The notes below the pieces were generated by a model. It did no database searches. It had not been told where the DNA came from and saw nothing but the letters and a program-made list of their open reading frames with translations. From the NCBI RefSeq assembly GCF_002075345.1, contig NZ_NAEW01000005.1:124001-188000 (forward strand): DNA of 64,000 nt. The letters are read 5' to 3'. Of this stretch, positions 43,516 through 52,830 are shown one piece after another. Source of the DNA: Citrobacter braakii. GTDB taxonomy: Bacteria; Pseudomonadota; Gammaproteobacteria; Enterobacterales; Enterobacteriaceae. The position numbers and the translations under genes are program-made. Numbering within the stretch: position 1 is the first letter of the stretch; every line of letters starts with the position of its first letter.

Positions 43516-43947
43516 ATGCAAGAAATTATGCAATTTGTTAGTCGCCACCCTGTATTGAGTATCGCCTGGATTGCGTTACTGGCGGCTGTATTATTTACCA
43601 CGTTTAAGAGCCTGACTTCGAAAGTGAAGGTAATTACGCGCGGAGAAGCCACTCGTCTTATCAACAAAGAAGATGCGGTGATTGTGGATTTACGTCAGCG
43701 CGACGACTTCCGCAAAGGTCATATCGCGGGCTCCACTAACCTGCTGCCGAGCGAAATCAAAGCCAACAATTTTGGCGAGCTGGAAAAACACAAAAACAAA
43801 CCTGTTATTGTGGTTGATGGCTCTGGTATGCAGTGCCAGGATTCAGCAACTGCGCTGATTAAAGCCGGTTTTGAGCAGGTATCTGTACTGAAAGACGGCG
43901 TAGCGGGCTGGAGTGGCGAGAATCTGCCACTGGTTCGCGGCAAGTAA
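43516..43947 (+). CDS. yibN: Rhodanese-like membrane protein YibN
   Basis: Inner-membrane protein of 143 residues: one N-terminal membrane segment (about 5-30), then a cytoplasmic rhodanese domain. The canonical catalytic cysteine of the active-site loop looks replaced: the loop reads VVDGSGMQC, with Asp where most rhodaneses have Cys, although a Cys follows later in the loop. E. coli has the same sequence there. E. coli YibN has been tied to the membrane-insertion machinery. The start at 43516 (MQEIMQFV) matches the family; an ATG four codons earlier is possible. In line with grxC and secB. Confidence 0.9.
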   Translation: MQEIMQFVSRHPVLSIAWIALLAAVLFTTFKSLTSKVKVITRGEATRLINKEDAVIVDLRQRDDFRKGHIAGSTNLLPSEIKANNFGELEKHKNKPVIVVDGSGMQCQDSATALIKAGFEQVSVLKDGVAGWSGENLPLVRGK

Positions 43948-43998
43948 TTTACCCGTCTTCTTTCATGCCGCAGGGTAAAAGAACACTGGAGATAAGTC

Positions 43999-44250
43999 AT
44001 GGCCAATATTGAGATCTATACCAAAGCGACCTGCCCGTTTTGCCATCGCGCAAAGGCGCTGTTGAACAGCAAGGGTGTGAGTTTCCAGGAACTTCCGATT
44101 GACGGCGATGCCGTGAAGCGTGAAGAGATGATCAAGCGCAGTGGCCGTACAACGGTTCCGCAGATTTTTATTGATGCACAGCACATTGGTGGTTGTGACG
44201 ACTTGTATGCGTTGGATGCACGTGGTGGACTGGATCCACTGCTGCGTTAA
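43999..44250 (+). CDS. grxC: Glutaredoxin 3
   Basis: Small glutathione-dependent thiol-disulfide reductase of 83 residues. The redox motif CPFC is in KATCPFCHRA; TVPQIFIDAQHIGGCDD is the glutathione-binding region. Between yibN and secB in the conserved order, all on the same strand. Confidence 0.97.
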   Translation: MANIEIYTKATCPFCHRAKALLNSKGVSFQELPIDGDAVKREEMIKRSGRTTVPQIFIDAQHIGGCDDLYALDARGGLDPLLR

Positions 44251-44296
44251 GGCGTACCGAAGTATTTAAAGGACAACACTAAAGGGTTTTCTCAAC

Positions 44297-44764
44297 ATGT
44301 CAGAACAAAATAACACTGAAATGGCTTTCCAGATCCAACGTATTTATACCAAGGATGTGTCTTTCGAAGCGCCAAATGCACCACATGTTTTCCAGAAAGA
44401 TTGGCAGCCAGAGGTTAAACTGGATCTTGATACCGCATCTACCCAACTGGCAGATGATGTGTATGAAGTAGTGCTGCGTGTCACCGTAACGGCTTCTCTG
44501 GGTGAAGAAACTGCGTTCCTGTGTGAAGTTCAGCAGGGCGGTATTTTCTCCATCAGTGGTATTGAAGGGACTCAGATGGCGCATTGCCTTGGTGCATACT
44601 GCCCGAACATTCTGTTCCCGTATGCCCGCGAATGCATCACCAGCCTGGTTTCCCGCGGTACATTCCCGCAACTGAACCTTGCGCCGGTCAACTTTGATGC
44701 GCTGTTCATGAACTATTTACAGCAGCAGGCTGGCGAAGGTACTGAAGAACATCAGGATGCCTGA
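44297..44764 (+). CDS. secB: Protein-export chaperone SecB
   Basis: Tetrameric cytosolic chaperone that keeps preproteins unfolded and hands them to SecA. It has 155 residues, as in E. coli; [19 protein letters not shown] and the acidic SecA-binding face are conserved. It overlaps the gpsA start by one base (TGATG), so translation of gpsA is coupled. Confidence 0.98.
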   Translation: MSEQNNTEMAFQIQRIYTKDVSFEAPNAPHVFQKDWQPEVKLDLDTASTQLADDVYEVVLRVTVTASLGEETAFLCEVQQGGIFSISGIEGTQMAHCLGAYCPNILFPYARECITSLVSRGTFPQLNLAPVNFDALFMNYLQQQAGEGTEEHQDA

Positions 44765-45783
44765 TGAACCAAAGTAATGCTTCAATGACTGTGATTGGTG
44801 CCGGCTCGTACGGCACCGCTCTTGCCATCACCCTGGCAAGAAATGGCCATCAGGTTGTCCTGTGGGGCCATGATCCGAAACATATCGCGACCCTCGAGCA
44901 CGATCGCTGCAACGTCGCGTTCCTCCCTGATGTGCCTTTTCCCGAAACGCTGCGCCTGGAAAGTGATTTAGCCACTGCGCTGGCCGCCAGTCGTAATATT
45001 CTGGTGGTGGTGCCGAGCCACGTCTTTGGCGAAGTGCTGCGCAACATCAAACCGCTGATGCGTCCTGACGCGCGTCTGGTCTGGGCGACAAAGGGTCTGG
45101 AAGCGGAAACGGGACGCCTGCTGCAGGACGTCGCGCGTGAAGCGCTGGGGAATTCTATTCCACTGGCAGTTATCTCCGGTCCGACGTTCGCCAAAGAGCT
45201 AGCGGCGGGCATGCCGACGGCGATTTCTCTGGCCTCGACGGACGACACCTTTGCTGACGATCTCCAGCAGTTGCTGCACTGCGGCAAGAGCTTCCGCGTT
45301 TACAGCAATCCGGATTTCATTGGCGTGCAGCTTGGCGGCGCGGTGAAAAACGTCATTGCGATTGGCGCGGGGATGTCTGACGGCATCGGTTTCGGCGCGA
45401 ATGCGCGAACCGCATTGATCACCCGTGGACTGACCGAAATGTCTCGTCTTGGCGCGGCGCTGGGTGCCGATCCTGCCACCTTTATGGGTATGGCGGGTTT
45501 AGGCGATCTGGTGCTGACCTGTACCGACAACCAGTCGCGTAACCGTCGTTTTGGCATGATGCTCGGCCAGGGGATGGACGTGCAGGGGGCGCAGGACAAG
45601 ATTGGTCAGGTGGTTGAAGGCTACCGCAATACGAAAGAAGTTCGTGAATTGGCGCACCGTTTTGGTGTTGAGATGCCAATAACCGAGGAAATTTATCAAG
45701 TATTGTATTGCGGAAAAAACGCGCGCGAGGCAGCATTGACGTTATTAGGCCGTGCACGCAGGGACGAGCTGAGTCGCCACTAG
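44764..45783 (+). CDS. gpsA: Glycerol-3-phosphate dehydrogenase [NAD(P)+]
   Basis: Reduces dihydroxyacetone phosphate to sn-glycerol-3-phosphate for phospholipid synthesis. It has 339 residues. The dinucleotide motif is [10 protein letters not shown] near the N-terminus; the catalytic lysine is in [13 protein letters not shown]. The start overlaps the secB stop, and cysE follows after a hairpin. Confidence 0.97.
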   Translation: MNQSNASMTVIGAGSYGTALAITLARNGHQVVLWGHDPKHIATLEHDRCNVAFLPDVPFPETLRLESDLATALAASRNILVVVPSHVFGEVLRNIKPLMRPDARLVWATKGLEAETGRLLQDVAREALGNSIPLAVISGPTFAKELAAGMPTAISLASTDDTFADDLQQLLHCGKSFRVYSNPDFIGVQLGGAVKNVIAIGAGMSDGIGFGANARTALITRGLTEMSRLGAALGADPATFMGMAGLGDLVLTCTDNQSRNRRFGMMLGQGMDVQGAQDKIGQVVEGYRNTKEVRELAHRFGVEMPITEEIYQVLYCGKNAREAALTLLGRARRDELSRH

Positions 45784-45804
45784 CTGTAAGGAACTGTTGA
45801 ATAT

Positions 45805-45840
45805 AACGACCCGACCCGCGAAGAACGGGTCGGTCGTTTT
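45805..45840 (+). terminator. Hairpin with T-run between gpsA and cysE
   Basis: AACGACCCGACCCG (45805-45818), loop CGAAGAA, CGGGTCGGTCGTT, then T residues. A long stem that should stop or strongly reduce secB-gpsA transcription before cysE. Confidence 0.82.
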
Positions 45841-45860
45841 GCTATCTTCTGGAGTACGCA

Positions 45861-46682
45861 ATGCCGTGTGAAGAACTGGATATCGTCTGGAAAAACATTA
45901 AAGCGGAAGCCCGGGCACTGGCGGAATGTGAGCCAATGCTGGCCAGTTTTTATCACGCAACGCTGCTCAAGCATGAAAACCTCGGTAGTGCGCTGAGCTA
46001 TATGCTGGCGAATAAACTCGCTTCTCCGATCATGCCCGCCATTGCCATTCGCGAAGTCGTGGAAGAGGCCTACGCGGCCGATCCTGAAATGATTGCCTCA
46101 GCGGCCTGTGATATTCAGGCGGTACGCACGCGTGATCCGGCTGTCGATAAATATTCCACCCCACTTCTGTATCTGAAGGGCTTTCATGCGCTTCAGGCCT
46201 ACCGTATCGGTCACTGGCTGTGGCATCAGGGGCGTCAGGCGCTGGCAATCTTCCTGCAAAATCAGGTGTCCGTTAGCTTCCAGGTAGACATTCACCCGGC
46301 GGCAAAAATTGGCCGTGGGATTATGCTCGATCACGCCACTGGTATTGTGGTCGGTGAAACTGCCGTGATTGAAAACGACGTCTCTATTTTGCAATCCGTC
46401 ACGCTGGGCGGGACCGGTAAAGCCGGCGGTGACCGTCATCCGAAAATTCGTGAAGGCGTGATGATTGGCGCGGGAGCAAAAATTCTCGGCAACATTGAAG
46501 TCGGGCGCGGCGCGAAGATTGGCGCAGGTTCCGTCGTTTTACAGCCGGTACCCCCGCATACCACTGCAGCAGGCGTTCCGGCACGCATCGTCGGCAAGCC
46601 TGACAGCGATAAGCCGTCCATGGATATGGATCAGCATTTCAACGGGATACATCATACTTTTGAGTATGGAGATGGTATCTGA
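45861..46682 (+). CDS. cysE: Serine O-acetyltransferase
   Basis: First committed enzyme of cysteine synthesis, making O-acetylserine from serine and acetyl-CoA; feedback-inhibited by cysteine. It has 273 residues. The N-terminal helical domain drives hexamer formation; the C-terminal half is a left-handed beta helix of hexapeptide repeats (IHPAAKIGRGIMLDHATG). The catalytic Asp-His pair lies in MLDHATG, and the C-terminal tail that binds CysK ends in GDGI. Confidence 0.97.
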   Translation: MPCEELDIVWKNIKAEARALAECEPMLASFYHATLLKHENLGSALSYMLANKLASPIMPAIAIREVVEEAYAADPEMIASAACDIQAVRTRDPAVDKYSTPLLYLKGFHALQAYRIGHWLWHQGRQALAIFLQNQVSVSFQVDIHPAAKIGRGIMLDHATGIVVGETAVIENDVSILQSVTLGGTGKAGGDRHPKIREGVMIGAGAKILGNIEVGRGAKIGAGSVVLQPVPPHTTAAGVPARIVGKPDSDKPSMDMDQHFNGIHHTFEYGDGI

Positions 46683-46806
46683 TTTCGAGCTATCTTACCT
46701 GGCAGATTGAACCTGAGCTGTGCTCGTCATCCTCACGTATTGCGTGTACGCTCCGGTGACTGTGCGCAGTCCGTGTTCAATCTGTCTGCGCCGATAACGC
46801 TCGAAA
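46683..46806. repeat. 124-base imperfect palindrome after cysE (ERIC-like)
   Basis: TTTCGAGC at 46683 pairs with GCTCGAAA ending at 46806; GCAGATTGAAC (46702-46712) pairs with GTTCAATCTG (46775-46784). The centre CACGTAT...GTACGCTCC resembles the ERIC centre seen at 60.8 kb. Size and form are those of enterobacterial intergenic palindromes. It lies between converging cysE and trmL and may end their transcripts. Confidence 0.65.
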
Positions 46807-46863
46807 TGAATTTCATCAAATTAATGTAGGTCGGATCAGGCCCTAGACGCCATCCAACAATCA

Positions 46864-47337
46864 TCAGCTACGCAGTACCGCGCCCGGATACCCTAGCTGG
46901 CGCCAGGCCTCATACACCACCACCGACACCGCATTTGACAGGTTCATGCTGCGACTGTCTGGCATCATTGGAATACGAATTTTTTGTTCGGCCGGCAACG
47001 CGTCAAGGATGCTGGCTGGCAGACCGCGTGTTTCCGGACCAAACATCAGATAATCCCCGTCCTGATAGCATACCGCGCTATGCGCTGGCGTACCTTTGGT
47101 GGTCAGAGCAAACAGGCGCTGCGGATGTTCTGCGGCGACGAAGGCGGCGTAATCAGAGTGGCGCAGAACGGCGGTAAATTCATGGTAATCCAGCCCCGCG
47201 CGACGCAGGCGCTTGTCGTCCCAGGTAAAGCCCATTGGCTCTATAATATGCAGACGAAAGCCGGTGTTGGCGCAAAGACGGATAATATTGCCGGTATTTG
47301 GCGGGATTTCTGGTTCGAATAAAACGATGTTAAGCAT
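46864..47337 (-). CDS. trmL: tRNA (cytidine/uridine-34 2'-O)-methyltransferase TrmL
   Basis: SPOUT methyltransferase of 157 residues that methylates the ribose of the wobble nucleotide in two tRNA-Leu. Family motifs are [30 protein letters not shown] and [19 protein letters not shown], the last forming the knot that binds S-adenosylmethionine. It converges on cysE across the palindromic repeat. Confidence 0.96.
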   Translation of the reverse strand: MLNIVLFEPEIPPNTGNIIRLCANTGFRLHIIEPMGFTWDDKRLRRAGLDYHEFTAVLRHSDYAAFVAAEHPQRLFALTTKGTPAHSAVCYQDGDYLMFGPETRGLPASILDALPAEQKIRIPMMPDSRSMNLSNAVSVVVYEAWRQLGYPGAVLRS

Positions 47338-47383
47338 ACTGCCCCCTTGATAACGGGGGGCAGAATAGCAGAAAGAGCGGGTA

Positions 47384-48724
47384 CTATGCGACGGTCAGCG
47401 TCTGCGGTTTATAGCGTTGCAGCTTGTAAATTGTCGCGGCAGCAGCGACCAGGGCCGGAAGGCTGAGGAACATTAAGATACTGTCTGCCTGCCATTGCAG
47501 GGAAAGCAACTGGGCGCTCATCATCGTTCCGGCTACGCCGCCGAAGCGGCCCACGCCCTGCATCCAGGCAATGCCCGTCGCACGGCAGTGGGTTGGATAA
47601 AACGTGGCGGCCAGCGTCTGCAGCCCGGACTGCGCGCCGTTCATGGTAATCCCCATCAGGAAGATCAGTGCGCCGAACAAGATGATGTGGTTATGTTCAA
47701 ACCCGAGAGCGAGGGCAAACAGCATCGTCAGAATGAAGCCGAGTGAGACCACTTTATGGGCTTCCCAGCGGTCCATTAACCAACCGGCCAGCAGGATCCC
47801 CGCCGTACCGCCAAAGGTAAACAGAGATGTCAGCCAGGCGGATTCGGCCAGCGGATAGCCCATTCCCAGCATCAGCGTTGGCATCCAGCTCAGCAGCACG
47901 TAATAGATAACCAGCCCCATAAAGTAGGTCATCCAGAGCATCAGCGTACCCGGCAGCCAGGGCATACTAAATAACTGTGCCACGCTGCTTTTTTTGACCG
48001 TGATACGGTCTTCATCCAGATAAAACTGGGTAACCTGTTCCAGACTTCCCGACATAAAGCGTTGAGCAATGCGTTTAATCTGTGCAACCCCTTTACCGCG
48101 GTGAACCAGATACTTAACCGACTCCGGCAGGAACAGCACCAACAGTACGGTGAGGACCAGTGGGGCGATTGCACCAGCAAGCAGAACACTGTGCCAGCCG
48201 TAGTTGGGGATCAGCCAGGAGGAGATCACGCCGCCGCCCGCAGCCCCTAACGGAAAGCCACAGTACATGGTGTTAATCGCCATTGAACGACAGCGTTTCG
48301 GGGCGAATTCTGACACCAGGGTGATGGCATTGGGCATTGCCGCGCCAAGCCCAAGCCCGGTGAGAAAGCGCCAAAACGTGAGCATATTCAGCGTCTGGGC
48401 ATAGGCGGTTCCCAGACTGGCGAGGCCAAAGAACAGACAGGAAAAGACCAGGACGCGCTTACGACCCATACGATCGGAAATCGGTCCGGCCAGCAGGGCA
48501 CCAAATGAGAGGCCCAATAGCGCGGCGCTTAACACCGGTCCGAGATCTTGTTTCTTGATACCCCAGTCGGCTGAGAGCGTGGGGGCAATATAGCCCATCG
48601 CCGCCGTATCGAAGCCGTCAATGGCTAAAACCAGAAAACCCAGGACAATAATGACCCAGTGGAAGCGCGAAAAAGCACTGTCATCTATCGCCTGCTGGAT
48701 ATTCACTTTTCCGGAATAAGCCAT
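47384..48724 (-). CDS. MFS transporter, aromatic acid:H+ symporter (AAHS) family
   Basis: Major facilitator protein of 446 residues with about 12 membrane segments. [17 protein letters not shown] in the first segment is the AAHS signature, as in PcaK and MhpT; the MFS loop motif is [11 protein letters not shown]. It should import an aromatic or related organic acid with protons. The ATG at 48724 has the ribosome site GAGGGTGAC; the frame extends 31 codons further but without support. No catabolic genes are beside it, so the substrate is unknown. It is absent from this position in E. coli K-12, so it is an accessory gene. Confidence 0.85.
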   Translation of the reverse strand: MAYSGKVNIQQAIDDSAFSRFHWVIIVLGFLVLAIDGFDTAAMGYIAPTLSADWGIKKQDLGPVLSAALLGLSFGALLAGPISDRMGRKRVLVFSCLFFGLASLGTAYAQTLNMLTFWRFLTGLGLGAAMPNAITLVSEFAPKRCRSMAINTMYCGFPLGAAGGGVISSWLIPNYGWHSVLLAGAIAPLVLTVLLVLFLPESVKYLVHRGKGVAQIKRIAQRFMSGSLEQVTQFYLDEDRITVKKSSVAQLFSMPWLPGTLMLWMTYFMGLVIYYVLLSWMPTLMLGMGYPLAESAWLTSLFTFGGTAGILLAGWLMDRWEAHKVVSLGFILTMLFALALGFEHNHIILFGALIFLMGITMNGAQSGLQTLAATFYPTHCRATGIAWMQGVGRFGGVAGTMMSAQLLSLQWQADSILMFLSLPALVAAAATIYKLQRYKPQTLTVA

Positions 48725-48778
48725 GTCACCCTCGCCCGTTATGATGGTTGTTATATGTATAAAATGCTGTTGTATTAG

Positions 48779-48790
48779 CTTGTCTATACA
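48779..48790. promoter_or_regulatory. Possible HutC-type GntR operator upstream of the MFS gene
   Basis: CTTGTCTATACA contains GTCTATAC, a match to the HutC-subfamily consensus GTnTAnAC. It lies about 55-66 bases before the MFS start, near where a leftward -35 would fall. The matching regulator is not in the window. Confidence 0.35.
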
Positions 48791-48858
48791 TTTGGCAGGT
48801 GGATAAAAAGTTGTCAAATATATTGGTTGTAAATGTTAACTAGTCGTTATTTTTGGAT

Positions 48859-48891
48859 AAAAAATGGTCGGGCTGAAAACAGACCGACCAT
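48859..48891 (-). terminator. Terminator of lldPRD
   Basis: ATGGTCGG (48864-48871) pairs with CCGACCAT (48884-48891); on the minus strand the stem runs into a T-run (A residues at 48859-48864). It lies 30 bases after the lldD stop. Confidence 0.85.
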
Positions 48892-48920
48892 TCAGAAAAT
48901 GGGGTTTTACGGGGATGTTG

Positions 48921-50111
48921 TTACGCTGCGCTACCCTGGACCAGAGGTGCCAGCGCGGCAGGCAGGCTCTTACCCAGTTCCTGTACCAGCGAATCACGGC
49001 TGATTTCGCTAATCGACTTCGCACCGGTCAGGGTCATCGCCACCTTCATCTCTTTCTCGATCAGGTTCAGCAGATTCGCCACACCGGCCTGGCCGTGGGT
49101 CGCTAGCGCGTACAGATAAGCACGCCCCAGCAGCACGCTATCCGCGCCCAGCGCTATCATGCGTACAACGTCCAGACCATTGCGGATCCCGCTATCAGCC
49201 AGAATGGTAATATCGCCTTTCACCGCATCGGCAATGGCGGGCAGCGCACGAGCTGAAGACAGCACGCCATCTAACTGACGGCCACCGTGGTTAGAGACAA
49301 CGATACCATCCGCGCCAAAGCGTACGGCGTCGCGGGCATCTTCAGGGTCGAGGATCCCTTTGATCACCATCGGACCATCCCAGAATTCGCGGATCCACTC
49401 GAGGTCTTTCCAGGAAATCGACGGATCGAAGTTATTCGCCAGCCAGCCGATGTAATCTTCAAGGCCGGTGGGTTTGCCAAGATAAGTCGAAATATTGCCT
49501 AAATCATGCGGGCGACCGTTCAGACCAACGTCCCATGCCCACTGTGGATGAGTGACTGCTTGCCAGTAGCGGCGCAGTGCCGCATTTGGACCGCTCATAC
49601 CGGAATGGGCATCACGGTAGCGTGCGCCAGGCGTTGGCATATCGACGGTAAAGACCAGCGTGGAGCAACCCGCCGCTTTGGCGCGCTCCAGTGCGTTACG
49701 CATAAAACCGCGATCGCGCAGCACATACAGCTGGAACCACATCGGACGCTTGATGGTCGGGGCGACTTCTTCAATCGGACATACGGACACTGTGGAAAGC
49801 GTAAACGGAATGCCTTTGGCATCAGCGGCGGCGGCGGCCTGAACCTCGCCCCGGCGTGCGTACATGCCGCACAAGCCGACAGGCGCGAGGGCTACCGGCA
49901 TGGAGAGTGTTTCGTTGAACAGCTTGGTTTCCAGGCTCAGGTCGGACATATTCTTCAGTACGCGCTGGCGCAGCGCCACCTCTGACAGGTCTGCCACGTT
50001 ACGGCGCAAGGTGTGCTCGGCATACGCCCCGCCGTCAATATAGTGGAACAAGAAGGGGGGCAGGATGCGCTGGGCTGCGGCGCGATAGTCGCTGGCTGCT
50101 GAAATAATCAT
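48921..50111 (-). CDS. lldD: L-lactate dehydrogenase (quinone-linked, FMN)
   Basis: Membrane-associated flavoenzyme oxidising L-lactate to pyruvate and passing electrons to quinone. It has 396 residues, as in E. coli. The FMN-dependent alpha-hydroxyacid dehydrogenase motif [13 protein letters not shown] holds the catalytic His (275 in E. coli). [13 protein letters not shown] and [17 protein letters not shown] bind FMN. The ATG overlaps the lldR stop (ATGA), so the two are translationally coupled. Confidence 0.97.
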   Translation of the reverse strand: MIISAASDYRAAAQRILPPFLFHYIDGGAYAEHTLRRNVADLSEVALRQRVLKNMSDLSLETKLFNETLSMPVALAPVGLCGMYARRGEVQAAAAADAKGIPFTLSTVSVCPIEEVAPTIKRPMWFQLYVLRDRGFMRNALERAKAAGCSTLVFTVDMPTPGARYRDAHSGMSGPNAALRRYWQAVTHPQWAWDVGLNGRPHDLGNISTYLGKPTGLEDYIGWLANNFDPSISWKDLEWIREFWDGPMVIKGILDPEDARDAVRFGADGIVVSNHGGRQLDGVLSSARALPAIADAVKGDITILADSGIRNGLDVVRMIALGADSVLLGRAYLYALATHGQAGVANLLNLIEKEMKVAMTLTGAKSISEISRDSLVQELGKSLPAALAPLVQGSAA

Positions 50112-50884
50112 GTGTTGTTCTCCCTGCTATTCTCACCAGGATCACCGGGCAGGCGAGTAATACGCGCCTGCCGGGCCTGATCTTCGTCAAATCGTTTAAT
50201 TGTGGTGTGGACAAAACTGAGGTGCGCCATCATGGCCTTACGCGCCCCGTCGGCATCCCCGGCAACAATGGCGTCCAGCACGGCCTGATGCTGCGCCGTC
50301 AGTTGAGAAAATACGGGCGGTACCAGGTACATACGTTGGCGGCTCTGTTTTACCGAAGACTGCAGGACGTCGAAGAAACCGCGCATGGTCTGCAACAGCA
50401 CCACGTTGTGCGAGGCTTCCGCAATGGCGAGATGAAAGCGAACGTCAGCCTGCGAGGCGAGATCCGGATCTTCGCTTTGCGTGGCCTCGAAACAGAGCCT
50501 GATTTTCTCTTTATCCGCGGCGGTGGCCCGCATGGCTGCGTGCCAGGCGGTACTGGCTTCGATGGCGTGGCGGGCCTCCAGAATATCGAAACTGTAATCA
50601 GGATCGTCCGCCAGTAGGGTTTTCAGCGGCTGAACGATGTTTTGTTCAGACCAGGCCTCATGCTGCCAGCGGATAAACGTCCCGCCGCCACGACGGCTAA
50701 TCAGTACGCCTTCACTGACCAGTTTTGCTAACGCCTCGCGCAGCGAGTTACGCGATACGCCGAGCTGTACGGCCAGTTGACGCTCAGCGGGCAACTTCAT
50801 GCCCGCCTCCAGCTGTTGTTCTTCAATCAGCGCCCGCACACGAGATGCGACTTCGTCTGACAGGCGTCTGGGCATCACTATCAT
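50108..50884 (-). CDS. lldR: L-lactate-responsive regulator LldR
   Basis: GntR-family (FadR subgroup) regulator of 258 residues. The N-terminal winged helix is visible ([20 protein letters not shown]), followed by a helical FCD effector domain where L-lactate binds. It represses lldPRD without lactate and acts as an activator with it; two matching operators lie upstream of lldP. It overlaps both lldP (stop) and lldD (start). Confidence 0.96.
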   Translation of the reverse strand: MIVMPRRLSDEVASRVRALIEEQQLEAGMKLPAERQLAVQLGVSRNSLREALAKLVSEGVLISRRGGGTFIRWQHEAWSEQNIVQPLKTLLADDPDYSFDILEARHAIEASTAWHAAMRATAADKEKIRLCFEATQSEDPDLASQADVRFHLAIAEASHNVVLLQTMRGFFDVLQSSVKQSRQRMYLVPPVFSQLTAQHQAVLDAIVAGDADGARKAMMAHLSFVHTTIKRFDEDQARQARITRLPGDPGENSRENNT

Positions 50885-52536
50885 GGAATCATCCAGGTTA
50901 AGACATAGGCCTGCAGCGTGGTAATCACACCCACCATGCAGGTGAAAATCAGGCTGTGTTTCACGGTAAAGCGGAACAGGTCAGACTCTTTCCCCACTAA
51001 TCCCACTGCCGCACAGGCGATAGCGATAGATTGCGGCGAGATCATCTTGCCGGTCACGCCGCCGGTGGTATTTGCCGCCACCATCAGCACATCCGAAACG
51101 CCGATTTGCTGAGCAGCCGTAGCCTGCAGGGCGGCAAACAGTGCGTTTGATGAGGTGTCGGACCCGGTCAGAAATACCCCCAGCCAGCCGAGGAACGGTG
51201 AGAAGAAGGTAAACGCGCTGCCGGTGTGTGCCAGGGCCAACGCCAGGGTTGATGAAAGCCCGGAGTAGTTTGAGATAAACGCGAATGCCAGCACCATTCC
51301 GATGGAGTAAATAGGTAATGCCAGATCTTTCAGCGTGCTGCCAAAAGTCTGCAGCGCTGCGGACGGCTTCATCTTCAACCAGACGATAGACAGCAGGGCG
51401 GCAAACAAAATCGCGGTACCGGTTGCGGAGAACCAGTCAAATTTATACACCGCCGCGTAGGCTGTGGCTTCGTGTACAACCGGCGGCATACGGGCAACCA
51501 GCTTATCGAGGTACGGAACCGGAATATTGACCACCCAGTGGTACATCGCGCCGCCTGGCGCAAACAGCGCTTTAAACGGCGGTACGCTCCACAGCGTGAC
51601 GGTGGCCGTCAGGAACAGGAACGGAGACCAGGCGCGGACCACCTGTCCAGCGGTATAGTGGGTGCGAGCCAGCGTCTGATCGACCTGTGAAGCGCCCATA
51701 TCGCCAAAGCGGAAGATGCGTACCGGCTGCCAGCGTTTCAGGAACAGCGTCAGGCAGACCAGCGAAACCAGAGACGAGATAATGTCCGGTAGTTCCGGCC
51801 CGATAAAGTTAGAGCTGAGGTACTGCGCGATAGCAAACGAGCCGCCAGCGACCATCACCGCAGGCCAGGTCTCTTTTACGCCGCGCCAGCCATCCATAAT
51901 CGCCATAATCCAGAACAACACGATAATGGTCAGGAACGGTAACTGACGGCCCACCATCTGACCAATCTCGAAGCTATCCAGCCCGGTAACCTGACCGGCA
52001 ACCAGAATCGGAATGCCCATTGCGCCAAAAGCGACCGGAGCGGTGTTTACGATCAGGCACAAACCTGCCGCGTACAGAGGGTTAAAACCCAGACCAACCA
52101 GCAGTGCGGCGGTAATCGCTACCGGAGCGCCAAATCCTGCCGCCCCTTCGAGGAATGCGCCAAAGGAGAAACCGACAATCAGCATTTGCAGACGTTGGTC
52201 CGGGGTAATCGAGAGTATTGAGGAGCGGATGATGTCGAACTGCCCGGTTTTCACCGAGATTTTATAGACGAATACCGCGGCGATAATGATCCAGGCAATT
52301 GGCCACAAACCATAGAAGAAGCCGTACACCACGGAAGCTAGAGCGTGATCGACTGGCATTTTGTAAAACAGCAGGGCGACCGTCAGAGCGATCACCACCG
52401 TCCATGACGCCGCAACATAGCCTTTCAGCTTGAGCTTAATCAGGGCGAAGAAAAAGAACAGGATAGGGAGCGATGCGATCAGACTGGAAAGCCAGATGTT
52501 ACCGGCCGGGTCGTAGTTCTGTTGCCAGAGATTCAT
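50881..52536 (-). CDS. lldP: L-lactate permease LldP
   Basis: Lactate:proton symporter of 551 residues with about 12-14 membrane segments. [34 protein letters not shown] and [14 protein letters not shown] are family blocks. The start at 52536 has the ribosome site CAGGAGACCTGCA; nine further codons upstream are open but unsupported. First gene of lldPRD, regulated by LldR and probably ArcA. Confidence 0.96.
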   Translation of the reverse strand: MNLWQQNYDPAGNIWLSSLIASLPILFFFFALIKLKLKGYVAASWTVVIALTVALLFYKMPVDHALASVVYGFFYGLWPIAWIIIAAVFVYKISVKTGQFDIIRSSILSITPDQRLQMLIVGFSFGAFLEGAAGFGAPVAITAALLVGLGFNPLYAAGLCLIVNTAPVAFGAMGIPILVAGQVTGLDSFEIGQMVGRQLPFLTIIVLFWIMAIMDGWRGVKETWPAVMVAGGSFAIAQYLSSNFIGPELPDIISSLVSLVCLTLFLKRWQPVRIFRFGDMGASQVDQTLARTHYTAGQVVRAWSPFLFLTATVTLWSVPPFKALFAPGGAMYHWVVNIPVPYLDKLVARMPPVVHEATAYAAVYKFDWFSATGTAILFAALLSIVWLKMKPSAALQTFGSTLKDLALPIYSIGMVLAFAFISNYSGLSSTLALALAHTGSAFTFFSPFLGWLGVFLTGSDTSSNALFAALQATAAQQIGVSDVLMVAANTTGGVTGKMISPQSIAIACAAVGLVGKESDLFRFTVKHSLIFTCMVGVITTLQAYVLTWMIP

Positions 52537-52607
52537 TGCAGGTCTCCTGGGGGCCGCCGACATAATGGAATGAGTCTGTGCTCATCTCCTGGTCACATTA
52601 TGTGTAA

Positions 52608-52624
52608 AAGTGGCCCTGCCAATA
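52608..52624. promoter_or_regulatory. LldR operator, proximal
   Basis: AAGTGGCCCTGCCAATA resembles the E. coli LldR box AATTGGCCCTACCAATT. It lies about 72 bases before the lldP start and 126 bases from the second box, matching the two-operator arrangement known for E. coli lldPRD. Confidence 0.68.
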
Positions 52625-52653
52625 TTGTTGTGTAGGGGTAATGACAATGAATG

Positions 52654-52668
52654 GTTAATCAAATGTTA
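52654..52668. promoter_or_regulatory. Possible ArcA box in the lldP promoter region
   Basis: GTTAATCAAATGTTA fits the ArcA pattern of direct GTTA-type repeats 10 bases apart. lldPRD is ArcA-repressed under anaerobiosis in E. coli. Match is short, so only moderately supported. Confidence 0.35.
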
Positions 52669-52733
52669 TTTATTGGCAACGGTATTGTACTCACATTTTA
52701 ATGAAATGTGAGGTGCTGGTAGGATCTGGCTAA

Positions 52734-52750
52734 AATTGGTAGGGCCAATT
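52734..52750. promoter_or_regulatory. LldR operator, distal
   Basis: AATTGGTAGGGCCAATT is a near-perfect palindrome fitting the LldR consensus. It lies upstream of the lldP promoter, between lldP and the adhesin terminator. Paired with the box at 52608, it would allow a DNA loop. Confidence 0.75.
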
Positions 52751-52777
52751 GCGGGTGAGGACAACAAAGAGAAGTGA

Positions 52778-52806
52778 AAAGGCAATGGCATGATGCCATT
52801 GCCTTT
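52778..52806 (-). terminator. Terminator of the adhesin gene
   Basis: AAAGGCAATGGCA (52778-52790), loop TGA, then its exact complement. On the minus strand it is followed by TTTT. It lies 24 bases after the adhesin stop and separates it from the lld regulatory region. Confidence 0.82.
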
Positions 52807-52830
52807 GATGTCGGGGGTATTGTTACTTCA

